From contig CAMNHX010000032.1 of NCBI GenBank assembly GCA_946539945.1, forward strand, positions 1-9,378: a stretch of 9,378 bases of DNA, read 5' to 3'. The stretch is from an uncultured Desulfobulbus sp. (GTDB taxonomy: Bacteria > Desulfobacterota > Desulfobulbia > Desulfobulbales > Desulfobulbaceae). Made by a program: the position numbers and the translations under genes. This document shows, one piece after another, positions 5,494 through 9,378 of the stretch (position 1 is the first letter of the stretch; the number at the start of each line of letters is the position of its first letter). The notes beneath the pieces were generated by a model. The model was not told where the DNA came from. It made no database searches and saw nothing but the letters and a program-made list of their open reading frames with translations.

Positions 5494-7608
5494 ATGAGCA
5501 AAATGCGTGAACTGCTGTTTGAGATCGGCGTGGAGGAAGTTCCTGCCGGGTATATTGAACCAGCACTGGCAAGCATGGCAGCCCGCATCGCTGCCCGACT
5601 TGATGAACTGGGGCTGGCTCATGACAGCGTGCAGACCTTTGGCACGCCCCGCCGTCTGACCCTGGCGATTCGCCAGTTGCAAGACCGGCAGCCGGATCAG
5701 AAAAAGGAGTATATCGGCCCGTCCAAGGCAGCCGGTTTGGACTCGGAAGGCAAGCCCACCAAGGCAGCCTTGGGCTTTGCGCGTTCCCACGGTCTGGCCC
5801 CGGAGGCGCTTCAAGTGGTGGACACGCCCAAAGGCCCCTATCTCATGGCAGTGGAAGACATCAAGGGCGAGGAGACCAGAAAACTCCTGCCTCCGCTTTT
5901 GGAGTCCCTCATTCGGGGGACTGTTTTTCCCAAGTCCATGCGCTGGGCTGACACCAGTTTGAGCTTTGCCCGACCCATCCAGTGGCTTTTGGCGCTCTAC
6001 GCAGGCGAGGTTCTGCCGCTGGCGCTTGAAAGCATCCCCTGCGGCAGGGAAAGCCGGGGACACCGCTTTCACGCGCCAGAACCCTTCACGGTAAGCGGCA
6101 TTGACGAGTATTTGCAGGAACTGCCCAAGCGCTTTGTGTTGCCCAGCCCGACCCAGCGTCGCGAAATGGTGGTCTCTGGAGTCAGGCAGGTTGTGGCTGA
6201 ACAGGTTCCGGTTGCAGGCGCGCAGGCGGAATTCCACGAAGGGCTTTTGGCAACAGTGACTAACTTGGTGGAGCATCCCTATCCGGTCTGCGGTCAGTTT
6301 GATGAAAAATTCCTGCAAGTTCCGGCAGAGGCGATCATCACCTCCATGCGGGAAAACCAGAAATACTTTCCGGTCAAGGACAGCCAAGGCGCTTTGTTGC
6401 CCTATTTCGTGGCCATCAACAACACGAACATCAGGGATCAGAAGCTGGCGGCAAGCGGGCATGAGCGCGTTTTGCGCGCCCGGCTGGAAGACGCGCTCTT
6501 CTTCTTCAACGAGGACCGCAAGCAGCCGCTTGCCGAGCGTTGCCAGGGCTTGGATGGTATTGTCTTTCACCAGAAACTGGGAACCATGCAGGCCAAGAGC
6601 GAGCGCGTCATGCGGCTTGCCGCCTTTCTGGCAGACAAACTGGCCCCGGAACTGCGCGACACTGTGCAAAGGGCAGCCCTGCTTGCCAAGGCGGATCTGC
6701 TCACCAGCATGGTGGGAGAATTTCCGGAGTTGCAGGGGCTGATGGGCCGCGTCTATGCCCTGCACGACGGGGAATCGGCAGCAGTGGCCCAGGCGATTGA
6801 GGAGCATTACATGCCCATCCGGGCAGGCGAGGCGGCTCCGGCGAGCCTTGCCGGTGCGCTGGTCAGTCTGGCAGACCGCATGGATACACTGGTGGGCTGC
6901 TTTGCTGTGGGCGACAAGCCGACTGGCAACAAGGACGCCTTGGGACTCCGGCGGCAATGTTTAGGGCTGATCAGCGTGTTGCGCCACCACAATCTGACCC
7001 TGTCGCTCCGGGAACTGGCAGAAGAGGCGTTCTCCGGTTACAGCGCGGTGGACAAGGTGCAAGAGGCAGGGCAAAAGGCGGTGAACGAGGTCCTGACCTT
7101 TATCCGCCTGCGCTTTGAAAACGAGCAGATTGCCGAGGGCCAACCCCAGGATGTGGTGGAAGCAGCCACCAGCGCCCGCTTTGACGATCTCTGCGACTGC
7201 ATCCGCCGCATTGAGGCCCTAATTGCGCTCAAGAGCGAGGCAGACTTCCGCATTCTGGCAGCCTCCTTCAAGCGCATCAGAAACATTGTGAAGGATAACC
7301 GGGCCACGGAGATCAGGCCGGAACGCTTTGGCGAAGAGGCAGAAAAGGCGCTCTTTGCCGCCTTGGGCGAGGCGCAGGCCAAGAGTCGTCCCTTTTTGGA
7401 CAGGGCGCAGTATCGCGAAGCTTTGGGCGCGATGCTGCTTATCAAGGAACCGGTTGACCGCTTCTTTGACGAGGTGATGGTCATGGCCGAGGACCCGGCC
7501 CAACGCCAGAACCGCCTGAACCTGTTGACCGCGCTTCTGTCCATGATGCTGGACGTGGCGGATATTTCCCGGATCAGCGCTGAAGAACTGGGGGAGAAGG
7601 AGGCATAG
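5494..7608 (+). CDS. glyS: Glycyl-tRNA synthetase beta subunit
   Basis: This is the large, tRNA-binding subunit of the bacterial alpha2beta2 glycyl-tRNA synthetase. The small GlyQ subunit carries the aminoacyl-adenylate site, so GlyS cannot charge tRNA alone. At 704 residues it has the usual length (about 690-705). Recognisable stretches are the N-terminal LLFEIGVEEVPAGYI, FGTPRRLTLAI, MRENQKYFPV, FFNEDRKQPLAER followed by the IVFHQKLGTM segment, MVGEFPELQGLMGRVYA, and PTGNKDALGLRRQ (476-488). A C-terminal anticodon-binding helical region ends the protein. The ATG at 5494 was chosen; the ATG at 5503 (MRELLFEIG) is an equally plausible start, since neither has a clear Shine-Dalgarno. Unlike many genomes, glyQ is not immediately upstream; that place is taken by the FolE2-like gene. 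The gene ends shortly before a likely terminator. Confidence 0.96.
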   Translation: MSKMRELLFEIGVEEVPAGYIEPALASMAARIAARLDELGLAHDSVQTFGTPRRLTLAIRQLQDRQPDQKKEYIGPSKAAGLDSEGKPTKAALGFARSHGLAPEALQVVDTPKGPYLMAVEDIKGEETRKLLPPLLESLIRGTVFPKSMRWADTSLSFARPIQWLLALYAGEVLPLALESIPCGRESRGHRFHAPEPFTVSGIDEYLQELPKRFVLPSPTQRREMVVSGVRQVVAEQVPVAGAQAEFHEGLLATVTNLVEHPYPVCGQFDEKFLQVPAEAIITSMRENQKYFPVKDSQGALLPYFVAINNTNIRDQKLAASGHERVLRARLEDALFFFNEDRKQPLAERCQGLDGIVFHQKLGTMQAKSERVMRLAAFLADKLAPELRDTVQRAALLAKADLLTSMVGEFPELQGLMGRVYALHDGESAAVAQAIEEHYMPIRAGEAAPASLAGALVSLADRMDTLVGCFAVGDKPTGNKDALGLRRQCLGLISVLRHHNLTLSLRELAEEAFSGYSAVDKVQEAGQKAVNEVLTFIRLRFENEQIAEGQPQDVVEAATSARFDDLCDCIRRIEALIALKSEADFRILAASFKRIRNIVKDNRATEIRPERFGEEAEKALFAALGEAQAKSRPFLDRAQYREALGAMLLIKEPVDRFFDEVMVMAEDPAQRQNRLNLLTALLSMMLDVADISRISAEELGEKEA

Positions 7609-7645
7609 CTTCTTCCCGCGTGCCAGCAAGAAACCCTTTGAACCC

Positions 7646-7667
7646 AGCCTCACGACCGGGGCTTTTT
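7646..7667 (+). terminator. Probable intrinsic terminator after glyS
   Basis: AGCCTC (7646-7651) pairs with GGGGCT (7658-7663), including one T-G wobble, around a 6-nt loop. A run of five T (7663-7667) follows directly. It lies 37 nt after the glyS stop and would end the dksA-to-glyS transcript. The stem is short, so strength is uncertain. Confidence 0.5.
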
Positions 7668-7704
7668 GCCCTTTCACTCTTCCTCTCTTTCCCCCTTTGT
7701 GACC

Positions 7705-9219
7705 ATGCCGCTCATCCTCTTTCTCACAGTCTTTCTGGCTGCAAGCACGGCCTCTGTTGCCCTTGCCGAGATTCCAGCCACCCAGGTCATGACCCTGTAC
7801 CGCTTCAACGGTCCGGCCAGCCTGCCCTACTATGAAGTCAACAGCTTTCGCGCCCAGGGAGCCAAAAATCCAGCCGGACATCTGGCGCAGGGTTCTTCAG
7901 TCATTCCCTGTGTGGTGGTCTCCAACGGCAGACCCCTGACCGACAAGGACGGTGTGCCCTACGTCGGCTTTCAGGTGGTGGTGGATGCTGCCGAAGCCAC
8001 ACCAGCCTCAACGGCCCGCTTTCTTTCGGCCCGCAAGGCCCGGGAAGGCCGTACAGCCCGCAACCACCACTGTCCGGCAGAGACCCGCTACGTGCTGAAC
8101 GTGCGCAACCTCTACGACATGAAGCGCCCGCCCTTCTTTGAACCTGGTCCCTCCTCTGCGTCCTCTTCCCGGACAAGCAGCACCACGGATGCAATTGTCC
8201 GCGCCTTCCACAACTCACCCCAGTGCGCGGATGTGAACAGGACCCTGATGGGACGCCGGGCTGCCCTGGCAGAGGCCTGGTCCGCTTTTGCGCGGCAGGC
8301 GCGTTCCCAGTGGAGCATGGATGACATCAGCCGCGCCCGCTCTCTGGACTACGTGATGCGCACCGCCATTTTTGAAGGCCATCTGGGGCGGGGCTGCAAC
8401 GCCTACGGAACCTGCGAGCGCAATATCATTGCCCTGTCCCTCCGGAACCGCGCCCGCGAAACCTGCCTGAAAGTCTATGGCTGCACCGCGCCCGGCGACT
8501 TTATCGGCGTGTCCAGCACGCCCTCCCAATACAATATCTGGGACGAGTACATCACCCAGACCTCTGGCCTGACCTCCTGCTTTCTCCGCAACCAGGGCGG
8601 CGCAGGCAACGAGTATCGCCTCTACCGCAAGCTCTACGAACAGAACCTCGCGGATATTGAGCGCATCATCTTTGGCGGCGACAGCGACTTGCAGGAGATC
8701 TTTCCGGGTAATTCACTCTCTGCGCTCAAGAATCTGCGGCACTACTACCACGCGCCAGCCATGGGCAAGTGCTTTCCGCAGTACGACCGCGTGGAGTACC
8801 TCTCCGGCGCAGTGGCGGAACGGGACGGCGACTTTGTGCTGCTGGCCGACACCCGCATCAAGGTGGGCCAAAAGGTAGGCAACGGCTACCTGTTCCAGTC
8901 CTTCCGCGTCCAGACAGGGAACCGCAAGGACAGTGCGCACACAGTGGACAACTATCCCGGCTTTGTGGTTGACGGGCGTCGGATTTCCCTGAAAAAGCCG
9001 ACCCGTTGCGCCCCCTACGGTATTCCTGCGGGTTGCGGCTTCCAGTCTGTGGGGCGCTACCGCAAGACACCTTCCTGGGGCAATGAGGGACAGCCCATGG
9101 AAGTCAAGTGCCGAGTGCAGAGCCGGGGCGAACAGTGCAATGCCGCACCCTCACCGACAACCGTGCGCGTCGGTGGCGTCTGTGACGTGGAGATGCGCCC
9201 CTATACCGGCATCCGTTGA
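7705..9219 (+). CDS. Unrecognised exported cysteine-rich protein
   Basis: I do not recognise this 504-residue protein. It begins with a hydrophobic stretch, MPLILFLTVFLAASTASVALA, that looks like a Sec signal peptide with an AXA cleavage site after Ala21, although the n-region lacks a positive charge. No lipobox is seen. The mature part has 14 cysteines (69, 123, 174, 231, 237, 254, 260, 292, 356, 435, 444, 469, 478, 493), an even number that suggests disulfides in the periplasm or outside the cell. A Ser/Thr-rich linker (about 149-161) separates an N-terminal domain (22-145) from a larger C-terminal region. No transmembrane segment is apparent after the signal. The ATG at 7705 is preferred because it puts the signal peptide first; a TTG at 7666 would add 13 residues. 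No Shine-Dalgarno is visible and the leader is pyrimidine-rich. It follows the glyS terminator, so it probably has its own promoter, which I could not locate. Confidence 0.75.
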   Translation: MPLILFLTVFLAASTASVALAEIPATQVMTLYRFNGPASLPYYEVNSFRAQGAKNPAGHLAQGSSVIPCVVVSNGRPLTDKDGVPYVGFQVVVDAAEATPASTARFLSARKAREGRTARNHHCPAETRYVLNVRNLYDMKRPPFFEPGPSSASSSRTSSTTDAIVRAFHNSPQCADVNRTLMGRRAALAEAWSAFARQARSQWSMDDISRARSLDYVMRTAIFEGHLGRGCNAYGTCERNIIALSLRNRARETCLKVYGCTAPGDFIGVSSTPSQYNIWDEYITQTSGLTSCFLRNQGGAGNEYRLYRKLYEQNLADIERIIFGGDSDLQEIFPGNSLSALKNLRHYYHAPAMGKCFPQYDRVEYLSGAVAERDGDFVLLADTRIKVGQKVGNGYLFQSFRVQTGNRKDSAHTVDNYPGFVVDGRRISLKKPTRCAPYGIPAGCGFQSVGRYRKTPSWGNEGQPMEVKCRVQSRGEQCNAAPSPTTVRVGGVCDVEMRPYTGIR

Positions 9220-9268
9220 GACGAGGTCTGACCAGGCCGTGCGACAAGCCCCGTCCTTCAGGGCGGGG
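9215..9268 (+). mobile_element. Possible IS200/IS605-type right-end remnant
   Basis: CCCCGTCC (9249-9256) pairs with GGGCGGGG (9261-9268), with one G-T wobble and a TTCA loop, giving an 8-bp hairpin of the kind found at the right end of many IS200/IS605 elements, where it lies over the tnpB 3' end and its guide RNA. In the +2 frame, bases 9215-9268 read VETRSDQAVRQAPSFRAG, similar in style to TnpB C-termini ending in QEAPSFRAG. No intact tnpA or tnpB exists in the window. The hairpin is followed by no T-tract, so it is not a standard terminator. The identification rests on recalled family patterns. Confidence 0.4.
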
Positions 9269-9286
9269 AAGGAGAGCGCGAATCCT

Positions 9287-9306
9287 CTTGCCTTTTCTTG
9301 CCTTTT
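9287..9306 (+). repeat. Short tandem direct repeat CTTGCCTTTT x2
   Basis: Two perfect 10-bp copies of CTTGCCTTTT are adjacent (9287-9296 and 9297-9306), followed by a weaker third echo, CCTGCCTTCG. The stretch is pyrimidine-rich and non-coding as far as I can see. The remaining bases to the window end show GGAGAGG at 9364-9370, which could be a ribosome-binding site for a gene starting just beyond the edge. Confidence 0.7.
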
Positions 9307-9378
9307 TCCCTGCCTTCGCCTGGTTTCTCCATCCGGCGGCAGGACAGAGCGGTGTCAGCCTGTGGAGAGGTCGTGAGA

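Noticed and set aside
4696..6957. A 753-codon open frame on the minus strand opposite the receiver end, the FolE2-like gene and glyS
   Set aside because: It mirrors well-supported genes, its composition (many His, Gln, Arg) is typical of antisense reading, and no domain is visible.
7597..7622. A strong Shine-Dalgarno-like AAGGAGG at the end of glyS with a GTG at 7620
   Set aside because: The spacing of 16 nt is too long, the motif is simply the Glu-Lys-Glu-Ala codons of glyS, and the 71-codon frame from this GTG is a shadow of the exported gene.
9249..9268. The right-end hairpin as an intrinsic terminator of the exported gene
   Set aside because: It is followed by AAGGAGAG with no T-tract.
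9373..9378. GTG near the right edge as a gene start
   Set aside because: Only 2 nt separate it from the GGAGAGG sequence and too few bases remain to judge.

Overview
The window holds about 9.4 kb of tightly packed, GC-rich bacterial chromosome with every recognised gene on the + strand. The gene families point to a Desulfovibrio-like member of the Desulfobacterota (former delta-proteobacteria). The main hints are a FolE2-type opening sequence, a GalT of the HSHSQ type, a two-subunit glycyl-tRNA synthetase (glyS) and moderately high GC. This placement is an inference from family resemblance, not from a search.

Layout, left to right. (1) The 3' part of purA (adenylosuccinate synthetase) runs in from the left edge and ends at a clear intrinsic terminator. 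(2) rpoZ (RNA polymerase omega) and dnaJ (type I Hsp40) are 5 nt apart and probably translationally coupled. The dnaJ 3' end carries a tandemly repeated Lys/Glu/Ala tail with two A-tracts, one of them a dnaX-like slippery heptamer. (3) After 163 nt with a candidate sigma70 promoter and an inverted repeat, a compact run follows: dksA, a galT-family nucleotidylyltransferase, a single-domain response regulator, a FolE2-like protein that seems to have lost its catalytic motifs, and glyS. Gaps are only 5 to 12 nt, and a probable intrinsic terminator follows glyS. (4) A 504-residue exported protein with 14 cysteines, which I do not recognise. (5) A 159-nt tail with an 8-bp hairpin resembling the right end of IS200/IS605-family elements and a short pyrimidine-rich tandem repeat.

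Taken together, the left half is a growth-control neighbourhood. Omega and DksA are the two RNA polymerase partners that build the ppGpp binding sites in E. coli, DnaJ is the chaperone partner of DnaK, and PurA is a known ppGpp target in E. coli. The glyS run mixes translation, nucleotide-sugar, signalling and (formerly) pterin functions, with no single pathway obvious. glyQ, the obligatory partner of glyS, is not in the window. The observations most worth following up are the active-site-less FolE2 homologue, the slippery A-tract at the end of dnaJ whose -1 frame closes exactly on the dksA start codon, the unknown cysteine-rich exported protein, and the IS605-like remnant at the right edge.
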